In this document: piece by piece, positions 9,322-19,041 of the stretch | Numbering within the stretch: position 1 is the stretch's first letter | How the letters are laid out: each line of letters starts with the position of its first letter | Assembly (NCBI GenBank): GCA_963377175.1 | Contig: CAUJNA010003829.1 | Location: forward strand, 317,345-381,344 | Direction of reading: 5' to 3' | From: Effrenium voratum | Taxonomy: Eukaryota > Sar > Dinophyceae > Suessiales > Symbiodiniaceae | DNA: 64,000 bases | The notes under the pieces: generated by a model | Databases searched by the model: none | The model's input: the letters and a program-made list of their open reading frames with translations, nothing else | What the model was told of the DNA's origin: nothing | Made by a program: the position numbers and the translations under genes

Positions 9322-9981
9322 TCAGTCCGGAATGCTCAGCCGATCCGCAAGCTCTGCCGTGGCCGCACTCGCAATCTCCTCGCACAGCGCCGTAGGAATG
9401 CTGTAAAGCAGCTCACGCGACTGCCCTCTGACCCTCTCGCGCTGGCCCCCCATGAGTCGAGGCCCCCCTTGGGCGCCCCTCAGATGCCTCCCGTCTTCCC
9501 ACGCATCGCACCGGCTGCCGCTCCTGCACAGCCCTCGGCTCGGCCTCCAGCGCACGTTGGTCCACAGCCGGGTCTGCTTCCTGTACGGAGTCCCGTACTT
9601 GCAGTAGGTAACGTCCACCCAGGGTAGGCGCTCCATGAACGGTCGGGTCTTCAGCAGCCCGGTGGCCGGATTCTCTATGACCCCCATGAGCGGGTCGAAG
9701 TGCGCCATGATCTCAAGGGCTCTGAGCACCAGCGCGTCGCCCTCCTCGAGTCGTCGAGGGCGCATCGTCAGAGCTCGGCTGTACTCCGTGCAGACCGGGC
9801 TGGCCCAGACCATGTCAAAGTGCCCCGGCGGAAGCGTCGTGTAGTCCCAGCTCCGGATGTCGCACAGGATCGTGGGCTCAAATTTCGACACGATGTCCAA
9901 GGAAACGACCTCCCACCCTGCCGCCTCGAAGGCTCGGCCAATCGACTTTGTGCCGCAAAACAGCTCCAGCAGTCTCGGCAT
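9322..9981 (-). CDS. C5-type (cytosine) DNA methyltransferase-like protein
   Basis: ATG at 9981, 219 codons. Residues 4-20 give LLELFCGTKSIGRAFEAAG, the SAM-binding motif I of C5 methyltransferases, followed by an acidic SLDI strand. ASPVCTEYS (about residue 60) matches the catalytic PC loop with the presumptive nucleophile Cys, and IENPATG (about residue 100) matches the ENV/ENP motif. Length is short for a C5 enzyme, so the target-recognition part is reduced, as in phage and virophage versions. Fragments of a homologue occur in element B at 51,838-52,008 and 43,816-43,880. It diverges from the next gene, 105 bases away. Confidence 0.72.
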   Translation of the reverse strand: MPRLLELFCGTKSIGRAFEAAGWEVVSLDIVSKFEPTILCDIRSWDYTTLPPGHFDMVWASPVCTEYSRALTMRPRRLEEGDALVLRALEIMAHFDPLMGVIENPATGLLKTRPFMERLPWVDVTYCKYGTPYRKQTRLWTNVRWRPSRGLCRSGSRCDAWEDGRHLRGAQGGPRLMGGQRERVRGQSRELLYSIPTALCEEIASAATAELADRLSIPD

Positions 9982-10085
9982 GTTTTATAACCACCACCAG
10001 CACGACGAAGCACGCACAGGCGAGGGCGCGGCTCAAGCAGTTTCGCATGCTCGGACCAATCTTTTTTAATCGGAGACAGAAAAGG

Positions 10086-10616
10086 ATGACGAGCCAGGCT
10101 AGCATGTGGAACTTGGGCGAGGTGCGCTCCAATGCTAAGGGTGGCAAATTCTTGTGCCTGGAGCCGCTGTTTTGGCAGAGCGAAGCTTCGCTGGAAATCC
10201 CATGGGAGCCCAGGGCTTTCTCCGAGGGGCAGCGCCCCAGTGTGAGCTTCGCAACCGACGAGCGCACGAGGCTCTTCTGGGAGCGGGCCGAGACCGATCT
10301 GGTCGAGCAGCTGGCGGCCGCATCCGAGCGCGTCTTCGACGCGAAGCTCACGCCCGAGGCCGTGTGCCAGCGGCTGCTGCCTTCTGTGAGGCAATCGCGC
10401 GGCGGCGATTGGATGCTGAAGGCCAAGCTGCCGGCCCACGCGCGCTTCTGGAACGCCGGCGGCACGTTTGCGGACCGCCCCGCTGAGCTGGCTCACTGCG
10501 CCGCGCGCGTTAGGCTGAGAGCGCGCAGCTTGTGGTTGATGAGCGGCATGTGCGGCTGGAGTCTTGAGGTCACGGATCTGCGTGTGGAGCCACCGTCTCG
10601 CGAGTGCCCGCTGTAG
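10086..10616 (+). CDS. Conserved small PLV protein with SNAKGG motif
   Basis: The ATG at 10086 starts MTSQASMWNLG and the product is 176 residues. Near the N-terminus EVRSNAKGGKFLCLE matches the B homologue (46,226-46,801, QSNAKGGRYVSLE), and both end in an aromatic segment (CGWSLEVTDL against FGVLFEVRHL). The shared layout, a basic N-terminal strand and an aromatic C-terminal strand, would suit a single-stranded DNA-binding protein in the replication module, but that is inference. An A/T-rich tract precedes the start. Part of the region just after it, 10,620-10,664, is non-coding. Confidence 0.6.
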   Translation: MTSQASMWNLGEVRSNAKGGKFLCLEPLFWQSEASLEIPWEPRAFSEGQRPSVSFATDERTRLFWERAETDLVEQLAAASERVFDAKLTPEAVCQRLLPSVRQSRGGDWMLKAKLPAHARFWNAGGTFADRPAELAHCAARVRLRARSLWLMSGMCGWSLEVTDLRVEPPSRECPL

Positions 10617-10664
10617 TTTCTTCCGATGCCGCAGCCGATTTTTGCTCAGTAAAAAAAATTCAGA

Positions 10665-11263
10665 CTGGCCACCCAAGTCCTGGAGCGCCGCGAGCAGCTG
10701 AGGCCTCTGCTGAGGGCCGCTGCCGATGCCGAAGCGCTGAAGCGGGGAGCCTCTTTGGAGGAGGTGAGCCGCCTGCATGATGAGCTCACTCGGGGAGCGC
10801 CCGTGCTGGAGCGGCTGTTAGCTGACGGGGTCGCCGGCAGGTTCCCGGCGGAGGAGGTCGACATGCAGGACTGGAAGGAGATGCTGAAGCATGCCCGAGA
10901 GCTTCGACTCAAGCTTCGCAAACGCCTGAATCAGCGCACGGCTCGCAGCTCTGCTCCCACGGTGGCCGAGGAGCGCAAGGAGGAGAGCTGGGAGACTATG
11001 AGAAGCACGAGGCCCTGAGGCAGCGCCGCACTTGCACGAGCGACATCGCCTCGCTGGCCCAGATCGAGAGAGAGCTCTACGAGGTGGAGGAGCAGCTCGT
11101 CAGCAAGAAAATCGCTGAGCGGCTGCCGGTCTCGCTGACGGCCAAGAGCGCTACCCTCGCAGCCTTGGAGCGGGTCGAGAAGGCGCGCAAGGAGCTGGAT
11201 GAGGCCTCCAGAGAGCTCCTCACGGCGCTGAACCTGCAGGGCCGCACCGCCGACTCGCTGTGA
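10665..11263 (+). pseudogene. Coiled-coil protein, frameshifted
   Basis: The frame opens at 10665 with CTG where an ATG might have stood (LATQVLERR) and continues to about 11,000, then the protein-like sequence continues in another frame (YEKHEALRQRR...) to TGA at 11,261-11,263. About 200 residues in total, almost all helical with heptad-like Leu/Ala and many charged residues. It sits between the SNAKGG protein and the polymerase. I do not recognise it. The frame break near 11,000 and loss of an ATG suggest decay. Confidence 0.45.
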
Positions 11264-11447
11264 CGCGGTAGATGCCGAATCCCGGACAGAACATGACTGA
11301 AAAATGGGCGAAGCTTGTGGTGCATGGTTGTTTCGCGGTCGACAAAGCAGGAGTTGTCGGCAATGCTGAGGGTGCTCGTCCGACCGACGGAATATTTATT
11401 ATTTTTTCTATAGAAAGCAATTTATTCAGCTCAAACCAATTCGCGCC

Positions 11448-13350
11448 ATGATCTCCGAGCTGTCTGACCGCATCTGGGGCCGCCTGGGGCTCAGCGCCGT
11501 CCGGGCGGTGCCTCTGGAGGAGCCGCGCGCTCCTAGCGCCGAGGCCGCGGTGACAGAACTGCGCCCGTGGGGCCGCTTGGACCCGCGAGCTGCGGCTGCG
11601 CCCTCTTCCTGGGCAGCAGGTCTTCACCATCGACGCCATGCGGCTGCTGGTGGACCGGCTCCAAGACCTGCTGGCAATTCGGCTGCCCTTCGCCAAGGTC
11701 AGCTTCCAGATCCTGCTGACGCGCCCGGCTGCAAACGATGAGGACGAGGACAGGGTGGAGCTCACGCTCTACTTCCACTCTGGCGCCGTGGATCGTGAGG
11801 CCCGCGCCTCCGTCGGCCCGCGCCGGAACCATGATGGCGGCCATCAGGACGAAGTTCGCAAGTCCGACTGGACCGTCGTGGGCATCACGGCAGCGTATTT
11901 GCGCGCCCTCGCATGCCCGCGCCCCCACCGCCCAACGAGGCGGGAGGCTGCTGGAAGGAGCTGCCCGAGACCCTGGCCAAGAAGAAGGCCATCTGGAACC
12001 CTCAGAACGAGGACCACCGCTGCTTCATGTGGTGCGTCCTCGCCCACTGCCTCGGGGTCGACGAGCTCGACAAGCTCCAGCGGTCAAAAGCCACAAGCTG
12101 CTCGGGCTCCTTCTTCTACCCCGAGATGAGCCGCCGCGGACGCCGCCCCGCGGGATGGCAGCCCGCTCTGGCCGACGCGGGGGTGGACTTCTCTGGCCTG
12201 CCGACGGACCGCCCCGTGGGATTCGACGACATCGACGCCTTCGAGCTCCGCAACGCGGGGCGGGTGGAGGTCTTCGTCTTCGTGTGGCAGCGAACCCTGT
12301 GGGCGGACGGGCTGGAGTACTACCACGTCCTCCAGCAGCGCGCCCCGAGCGGCACGGGCGTCGTCCAGCACACCGTGCTGCTTCTGCTGAACAGCGGCCA
12401 CTACAGCTTGATCCACAACTTCCAGGCGCTGGCCAGCAGACAGGGGCTGACCCTGGGAGCCACGCCCGCCAACACCGGCGGCTGCAGGGAGTACAAGTGC
12501 CCGAGGTGCATGGCCCGCTTCTCCCTGAAGGCCTCGTGGCAGCGCCACCGCGCCACCCAGTGCTATCGAGAGATAGCCGAGCGCACTCGGAAAGTGCCGC
12601 TGCCCGGGCCCGTGAAGAGCCTGCTGCGCTACAGGGGCAAGGCCTCCGCAGAGCTCGCGCCCCTGACGTGCTACGCGGACCTCGAGGTCTACAGCACGCC
12701 CGCCCCGACGGTCCACATAGCGCAGCAGCAGCCGGCGCGCCAGACCGTCGCGGCTTCTTCCTGCTACGTCGCCGTCGGGCGTTGCGGCTACGTGCCACCC
12801 GAGGAGCTGAGGCTGAGGCTCACGCACCACGAGCGGGACAGCGGCAAGTTCCACGCCGTCCGCGCCATGCTGGACGACCTTCTCAAGCTGGCCGACCACT
12901 ACCTCCCCTGGAGACGCCGAACTCGGGCCGTCAGCATGACCCGGCGGGAGGAGCTGGAGCACAGGGCCGCCACTCACTGCAGGGAGTGCCTCGCGTCCTT
13001 CGAGACCGCTGAGAAGAAGCTCCACCACTGCCACGGCACCGGGCTGTATCTCGGGGCGCTGTGCCACTCCTGCAACATCGCGGCCCAGACGCCCAAGACC
13101 ATCCCAGTGGTCTTTCACAACGGGGGCGGCTACGACTTCCACTTCCTGCTGCGCTACATCGCCACGATGGGCTCTCCTGTCTGCAGGGCGCCGCGCGAAG
13201 AGCTCGGCGAGGACAGCGACAACGACGGCACCGAGAGCGAGGCAGAAGGCGATCAAGAAGGAAGCGGCAGCGAGTCCGAGAGGCCCATGCCCATGGCCAA
13301 GGCCGCGCCAAAGGCCGCACCAAAGCCCAAGGCCGCACCAAAGGCCAAGG
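11448..13350 (+). pseudogene. Protein-primed family B DNA polymerase, N-terminal and exonuclease part
   Basis: Starts at ATG 11448 after an A/T-rich tract. It needs frame changes near 11,575 and 11,800 to stay open. A C2H2 finger (CPRCMARFSLKASWQRH) lies near 12,500. YADLEVYS near 12,670 is Exo I of DNA_pol_B_2 enzymes, HCHGTGLYLG near 13,026 is the usual Cys/His linker, and FHNGGGYDFHFL near 13,115 is Exo II. This is the Polinton/adintovirus type that primes synthesis from a protein bound to the DNA ends. The frame then enters an acidic and Lys/Pro/Ala-rich linker and stops making sense at about 13,350 where an inversion begins. Confidence 0.8.
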
Positions 13351-14217
13351 CCGCGGGCATGGGTAGCGACATTGCTGCTGGGTACATGGCGTTGAAGTCC
13401 AAGTACGAGATCCAGCTGACGGGCTCCTCGGAGTTGTAGTCCTCCTCGCCCAGCTCGGGGTTGTTGGCTTGAGCGAAGGGCTGGAAGATGCAGCTCAGCC
13501 CTCCCATGACAGAGGCCCGCACGTCCTTGTAGGCCTGCTCGTCGGTGATGAGGTGAATGGGAGTCTCGCGGGCCGAGTGCCGCAGCATGGCGTCCCAGGC
13601 GGCCCCGGGCAGCGTGACGTAGTGGATGGGGTCGAGCCCCGACTGCGCCCGGAAGGAGTCCCGGTAGCTCTCCTTCACGTCCGCCAGGGCCAGGACGTCG
13701 GTGTGGAGGTAGCAGTCGTGGAACTCGCGGAAGGTCTCCCACCCCATGACGTTGGCGGTGTTCACGGCCAGCCGGTGGTTCTCTGCGCTCACCGCCTTCC
13801 CCGCCAGCACGCTGTCGTAGCAGTGCTGCTCCCACACCGCGGGCATCTCCCACGCCTCGGCGCCGCAGAAGTGCTCGAAGGGCATGGGCAGCTTGCGCAG
13901 GATGCAGTCCCACGCCTGCTCCAGGTCGCAGTGCGTCCGCCGCTGTTTGAGAGGCCGTCTTTGAGGCGGAGAGTCGGGCGGCGTGCGCAGCTGCAGCTCG
14001 GGGTGAAGCGAGGCCATCAGCGGGAAGAGCTCTGGCAGCTGCTTGTGGGCGCAGGCCCTGAGGTCGTCGATCATGCTGGCCAGGCTCGTGGGGAAGACGT
14101 TCATGCTGTCCACGAACCTCAGCGGGCCCCAGCTCATCTGCAGGCACTCGCCCGACTTGCAGAGGACTCGGAGGCTGAGGTGGCTGTAGTCGCCCTGCTT
14201 GATCGCGGCCTGCAGGG
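13345..14217 (-). pseudogene. Middle part of the same polymerase, inverted
   Basis: On the minus strand, reading from about 14,217, the sequence KQGDYSHLSLRVLCKSGE leads into SWGPLRFVDSMNVFP and then CYLHTDVLALADV (Exo III) and SYLDFNAMYPAAMS (palm motif A, near 13,371-13,404). These follow Exo II in a normal polymerase, so the segment is the missing middle of the gene in reverse orientation. Flipping it gives K-A-K-A-L-Q-A-A in frame at the left join; the right join comes close but needs one further frame change. Confidence 0.82.
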
Positions 14218-15587
14218 CCGAGCTGGCTGCACGATACGTGCCTCTCCGGGCTGAACTGGGAGTCCGACTCCGAGGAGGTGAGCTATCTGCTCCTCGTGGA
14301 CTACGACTTTCCCCCGGAGGTGCACGACCACATGGACTGGGCTCCGCCCGCGCGCATGAAGGTCGGGAAGGGCCTGTACGGGCCGCACACTGCGAACATG
14401 GCGGAGCGCCTCGGCCTCTCCCCGTCGCCCTGCGAGAAGCTCGTGCCCTTCCTCGGCATGCACGTAGAAGAGGGCGTGGACGGCAAGCGGCTCAAGTTCC
14501 TGCGGGACGTGCTGGGTGACAGGATCTGGAGGCTGCACAGAGCCTACCGCTTCGCCTGCAGCCCCTTCATGGCGGGTTTCATGGAGCTCAAGCACAGCGA
14601 GCGGAGGCAGCTCAAGACGGCGGGGAGCGTGGTCGCCGAGAAGGTGGTGAAGCTCACCCAGAACGCCATCTTCGGTCGCTGCTGCATGAACCCCGACAAG
14701 TTCAGGAACACGAACGCCTACGTGGACCCGGTCAAGTTCGAGCGGGCTGTGGGCAAGAGCTCCGTGACGAACTTCGAGTTTGACTCGGAGGGGTTCCTGG
14801 CCTTCGTGGAGACGCTCAAGACGAACCGCAGCAAGGCCTGCGTGAGCGTGCCCACCCAAGTCGGCGCCCGCACGCTGCAGCTCTCCAAGCTCATGATGGA
14901 GAAGGCCTACTACCTCCACATGAGGAGGCTCTTCCCGAAGATGAGGCTGCTCTTCACGGACACCGACTCTTCGAGCTGCAGGACCCGCTCCACGCCATGG
15001 CCGAGGCGAACCTGAACGGCGCCGCCCTCTTCGACGTGGCCGGCAAGTCCAAGGACCCCGAGAGGGACCTGAGCGCACTCTCTGCTGCGGCGCGCGCCAA
15101 GGCCATCGAGGTGATGGGGCTGCTGGGCAAGCTCGGCGTCGAGACCTTCCCCGCCAGGATCCTGGAGTATGTCGGCCTGCGCTCCAAGATGTACAGCATC
15201 CTCACGGTCCAGCCCGACGGCGCGCGCAAGGAGAAGCGCAAGATCAAGGGCGTGCCCAAGAAGGCGGTGACCAAAGTCCGGCATCTCGAGTACAGGGAGG
15301 TGCTGGAGGAAGGCAGCGAGCGCAGGGCGACCTTCGCGCAGCTGCGCAGCCGCGCGCATGAGATCGCAGTGGAGACCGTCGAGAAGAAGTCCCTCTCGCC
15401 CTTCAACGACAAGGTCTACGGCCTCGACGCTCACAACTCGCGCCCGCTGGGACACTGGCGCAACCTGGAGCAGCTGCGGATGCTGGGCGCTTACGCTCCG
15501 CCAGGCTCTGCGCCCTTCGACCTCGTGATGGAGTTCCTCGTGGGGCCCCGCCTCTGGGGCCCGCTCCGACATTGCCGCTGCGGCTGA
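14218..15587 (+). pseudogene. C-terminal palm and thumb part of the same polymerase
   Basis: NWESDSEEVSYLLLVDYDFP begins the recognisable part. KLTQNAIFGRC near 14,650 is motif B, and LLFTDTDS near 14,948-14,970 is motif C with both catalytic Asp residues. Immediately after motif C a small deletion shifts the frame, and the protein continues as FELQDPLHAMAEANL. Then SKMYSI...KGVPKK (15,186-15,262) is the thumb signature of this polymerase class. With the inversion and at least three frameshifts the gene is dead. Confidence 0.82.
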
Positions 15588-15697
15588 GCCGATGCTGGGC
15601 GTAGACTGTCGGAACCTGAAAAAAGAAAGATTCCGAGCTCTCGTTTTCTCGCTTTCTCGATAATGCTGATTTCGAACCGCCGCAGCTGCTCAAAGAG

Positions 15698-16093
15698 ATG
15701 ACTTCCTCAGCGGCCTTCCGATGCGTGCAGGCATGGCTCCTGGAGAAGCCTGCCGCGTGGGCGGACGAGGACGCTCCCTGCCTTGCGGCTGCTCTGATGG
15801 CCCAGCGGCCTCCCTACGAGCGGCCTCGCAAGGACGCGCTGCTTGAGGCCGAGCGCTCGCACCAGCGGCATCTCATCGCGCAGCTCGATGAGGAGCTCCT
15901 CGATGAAACTCTGCGCCGCGAGGAGCGGGAGCTCGACAACAAAATTCTCCGCCTGCGGGTGGGCGGCCTCAACGATATCATCGACAGAGATCGCAAGCGA
16001 GCCAGGGAGCGCGTTGAAGAGCTGGAGCGCAGCAACAGAATTCTCCGTCAGCGGGTGGAGCGCCTCTACGAGATCCTCGAGCGAGCGCGTTGA
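15698..16093 (+). CDS. Tandem coiled-coil paralogue 1
   Basis: 131 residues from an ATG. The first 45 residues (MTSSAAFRCVQAWLLEKP... LMAQRPP) are shared with the next two genes; the rest is a long Arg/Glu/Leu-rich coiled coil. No known domain recognised. The ATG is preceded by 'cgccgcagctgctcaaa', which also precedes copy 3. Three copies in a row on one strand suggest recent tandem duplication inside element A. Confidence 0.6.
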   Translation: MTSSAAFRCVQAWLLEKPAAWADEDAPCLAAALMAQRPPYERPRKDALLEAERSHQRHLIAQLDEELLDETLRREERELDNKILRLRVGGLNDIIDRDRKRARERVEELERSNRILRQRVERLYEILERAR

Positions 16094-16219
16094 TGAGCTT
16101 GATGAGGATTTGGACAGGGCAAGGGGAACGCGCTAAAGAAAAAAAGCCCGCCGAATGCTCGAATGGTCCCAAATGCTTGAATGGACTCAAAAAAACCCGC
16201 GCAGCCACTTAAAGCTATC

Positions 16220-16625
16220 ATGACTTCCTCAGCGGCCTTCCGGTGCGTGCAGGCTTCTGGAGAAGCCCGCCGTGTGGGCGGAGGAGACGTTGCCAGCCTT
16301 GCGGCCGCTCTGATGGTCCAGCGGCCTCCCGCGCGGGCTCGCGAGGATGCGCTGCTCCAGGCCGAGCGCCTGTACTACCGGCTCCGCATCGAGTACCTTG
16401 AAGAGGATCTCCTCACCGAAGCTACGCACTGGGACTCTCCTCGGGGCGCTGGAGCGCTGCTACGAACGCAGCGAGCGATATCTGGCGGAACTGCAGATGG
16501 CGCGGGAGTATGCTGCTCAGCTTGAGGATGATGCCAACCGTGAGACTTGGCGCCGTGAGGCGCTGGAGCGCCGCGTCGAGATCCTCGAGGAAGAGAACAG
16601 AAATCTTCGTAGGCGGACGCACTGA
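16220..16625 (+). pseudogene. Tandem coiled-coil paralogue 2 (frameshifted)
   Basis: Starts MTSSAAFRCVQA, then loses about four codons relative to copies 1 and 3 with a frame excursion (SGEARRVGGGDVAS in place of LLEKPAAWADED). A second shift around 16,430 leads to a coiled-coil tail ending RRVEILEEENRNLRRR at 16,625. It is therefore probably inactive. A 45-base block with 'atgctcgaatggtcccaaatg' lies upstream of this copy and of copy 3. Confidence 0.55.
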
Positions 16626-16725
16626 CGAGCTTGGACTCGCGCAAAGAAAAAAGAAGCCCGCCAAATGCTCGAATGGTCCCAAATGCTTGAATGGTCTCAA
16701 AAAAGACCCGCCGCAGCTGCTCAAG

Positions 16726-17217
16726 ATGACTTCCTCCAAGGCCTTCCGATGCGTGCAGGCATGGCTTCTGGAAAAGCCTGCCGCGTGGGCGGACGAGGAC
16801 GCACCCTGCCTTGCGGCTGCTCTGATGGCCCAGCGGCCTCCCACCAAGCGGCCTCGCGAGGATGCGCTGCTTGAGGCCGAGCGCTTGCACCAGCGCCGCC
16901 GCATCGAGCTCCTCGATAAGCAGCGGGACGGCACGCTCATGGATGCCCGACGCCTTGCGTGCAAGCTCGAGAATACCGAGCACTCGCAGGAAGTCTGGGA
17001 AGAGGTGTGCGAGATCTGCACGGCTCTTCGCACCCCGGCCACGCGCGCACAGCGGGCTGAGCTTGCCCTGCGCTGGTTCGAGAGCGACATCACGTGGTAC
17101 GGGCGCTGGGAAAATAGGAAAGCCAGAGATGACGAGGGCTCGCCGAGCAGCCCCCGAACCGACGTGAAGGAGCTCATCAGTGAGTGGCAGGCGGAGCTGT
17201 CGCGAGATGTAGAGTAG
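16726..17217 (+). CDS. Tandem coiled-coil paralogue 3
   Basis: 163 residues from the ATG at 16726. The N-terminal 50 residues are nearly identical to copy 1 (MTSSKAFRCVQAWLLEKP...). The C-terminal half is different from the other two: less coiled coil, with WFESDITWYGRWENRK and an acidic tail. So the shared head has been joined to different tails, or the tails have diverged fast. Function unknown. Confidence 0.6.
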   Translation: MTSSKAFRCVQAWLLEKPAAWADEDAPCLAAALMAQRPPTKRPREDALLEAERLHQRRRIELLDKQRDGTLMDARRLACKLENTEHSQEVWEEVCEICTALRTPATRAQRAELALRWFESDITWYGRWENRKARDDEGSPSSPRTDVKELISEWQAELSRDVE

Positions 17218-17447
17218 AGACGTAGAGTAGAGATCGTAGAGGCACAGAGAGCATCAAAAGGAGGTGGGAGCCTGGGGCCTCTCTGTAGCCTCCGCTGGCG
17301 GGATTGCACCTCCAACCCCCGCGGTTCGGGAGCTGAGTTTTCGGGGACTTTTCGGAGATCCCTGTGCACCACCTTTTCCGGCCACCCCTCCAAGCCAAAC
17401 CTCGCCCCCATCTCCCCGCTCTCGGCGGAGACAACCCTGTATACCTT

Positions 17448-18068
17448 TTAGCTCCAGGCTATCTCGTTGACCCTGTAGGAGCCCCTGCTTTCGATCGGCT
17501 TAACCCTGATCCGAACCATATCCCCGACCTTGATTTCCGGGCGGGACACCTTGTGTTTGGCCCTGCGCTCGATGTTGCGCAGAGCAATCTCAGCCATTTC
17601 GGGGTCAGAGTAGGCGAGGTTCGGCGCCACCTGCGTGGTAGCGTGCTTCCTTCGGTTGATTTGGTTCAAGATGTCAGGCAGCATGAGGTGCCACTGGCCC
17701 CGCCGGCCCGCTCCGGCAGCTATGCGACGCAACATGGCCTCCTTGATGGTGCGGATGGTGCGCTCCGCGAAGTAGGCGTGGCCCCGGGTCACCTGCTTCT
17801 CGATGTCCCAGAAATCCATCAGCTCCTTGAACTCCCTCTTGAACTCGGAGCCGTCGTCGGAGTACACGTTGGCCGGCACGCCCAGGGCTTGGAAGACCTT
17901 CTTCATGCCCCCCGCTGTGGTGCTCGCGAGACGATCCTTCAGCGGCGCCACTTTTTTGGTCAGCGCATCGATGGCCACCAACATGAAGGGGTAGGGCTTG
18001 CCCCCGAAAGCCTTCATGTCTGCCAGGTCCACCTGCAGCTGGTTCATGGGCTCCAGAGGCACGAAGCT
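17448..18068 (-). pseudogene. Polinton-type DDE integrase, catalytic and C-terminal part (split by retrotransposon)
   Basis: Minus-strand frame with LQVDLADM (first Asp), VYSDDGSEF (second Asp) about 60 residues on, and ERTIRTIKEAM (Glu) 35 residues later, the D,D-35,E signature of retroviral-type integrases. The C-terminus RPEIKVGDMVRIRVKP resembles the SH3/chromo-like end of Polinton integrases and stops after VNEIAWS. Residues upstream of VPLEPMNQ lie at 35,916-36,103, beyond the copia insertion; removing the insertion and one AAGCT restores the frame exactly (YNS|FVPLEP). The enzyme would insert the element into the host genome. Confidence 0.85.
18064..18068. repeat. Target-site duplication AAGCT (left copy; right copy 35,916-35,920)
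   Basis: AAGCT directly precedes the left LTR and directly follows the right LTR. A 5-bp duplication is typical of Ty1/copia integrases. Confidence 0.92.
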
Positions 18069-18416
18069 TGTCAAGAGACGGCAAGGTGACGTCCCGTGGG
18101 ACGCTGTGCACCGAACCCTCAAGCTTTAATACCAACCACGTAGAAAGGTGTATACGGACGATGCCGTTATAGCCGAACCCGTGTAAACGTTGTAAGGAAG
18201 AAGGAATGATAGTTACAACAGTAGTCCTGACAAAAGCAGCGCAAGCAGTTGTTTTCGCTCTTAATGCCGATCACGTAGGTCTGCAGTCACACATCAGATC
18301 TTGAACCTCAATTGTGTCTTGAGCCAAATGGCGATCAATGGAACTTGGAAAGCAACACCAACAAGGACCTCAGAACAGCTACCCAATTTCGGCACGGGGC
18401 CTAGAGGGTTTTAACA
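18069..18416 (-). repeat. 3' LTR of the copia element
   Basis: 348 bp, matched to 35,570-35,915. Begins TGTCAAGAGACGG and ends GGGTTTTAACA on the plus strand. Confidence 0.93.
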
Positions 18417-18430
18417 TCCCCCATTTGGGT
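18417..18430 (-). other. Polypurine tract
   Basis: On the minus strand AAATGGGGGA directly abuts the 3' LTR, the expected place for plus-strand priming. Confidence 0.75.
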
Positions 18431-19041
18431 CGCATTGTTCATCATGCGGTCCAAACACCACAAAACGTTCCACTGGCCACGGCTTCAACTACGAAATCGT
18501 GTCGTGCATTCTTTTACTTGCTATCACTACACCGTTCATTCGCTGTGAAACATGCCGGGTTCGATTGTACGAAAAGTGAAACATTCATCCTCCAATCGAA
18601 GCACACATCCATATGCAGGTGTATATAATACACTGTGGCCACTTCACTTGACCGCCAGTGAACATTCCAGCTGCCGCATTTGCGCATCGCGCAGCTGTCA
18701 TCCATAAATGGGTTGGCCACAAATGTCCACCATGCGCGCCCGCTTGTGATCGGTCTGCATATCTCCGGCAAAGAAACATCGGTGAGTAATCAATGCAAAT
18801 CATAGCCATTCCAGATACCATGGACAATGCATAAATAATGAAAAGATATCATCTATAAGGTAATAGTTCCATCCATGAATATCCAGAGCGTCATAGTCAT
18901 CGGAATATGTAACCATGTACACATCCAATCATCTTGGACACATGAATATAAATCATGACATAAGTCGTTCCACCGAAACAGTGTCGATGTGACACAAGTA
19001 ACAGATGGGGACTGACCCACATCGTACCGCAATCAGCATCT
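18431..19041 (-). other. Untranslated 3' region of the copia element
   Basis: About 600 bases, A/T-richer than the rest, with no credible frame. One copy of the recurring 12-mer TGGGTCAGTCCC (minus strand) lies at 19,008-19,019. Confidence 0.6.

Noticed and set aside
3430..11416. A/T-rich tracts such as TTTTCTATTA before virion genes as a shared promoter
   Set aside because: Similar tracts precede only two or three genes (3,436 and 11,398), with no fixed spacing, so I do not call a motif.
12084..14147. 687-codon open frame on the minus strand
   Set aside because: It runs antisense to the polymerase exonuclease part and, in the inverted segment, uses a different frame from the one with Exo III and motif A. 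Long shadows are expected in DNA this GC-rich.
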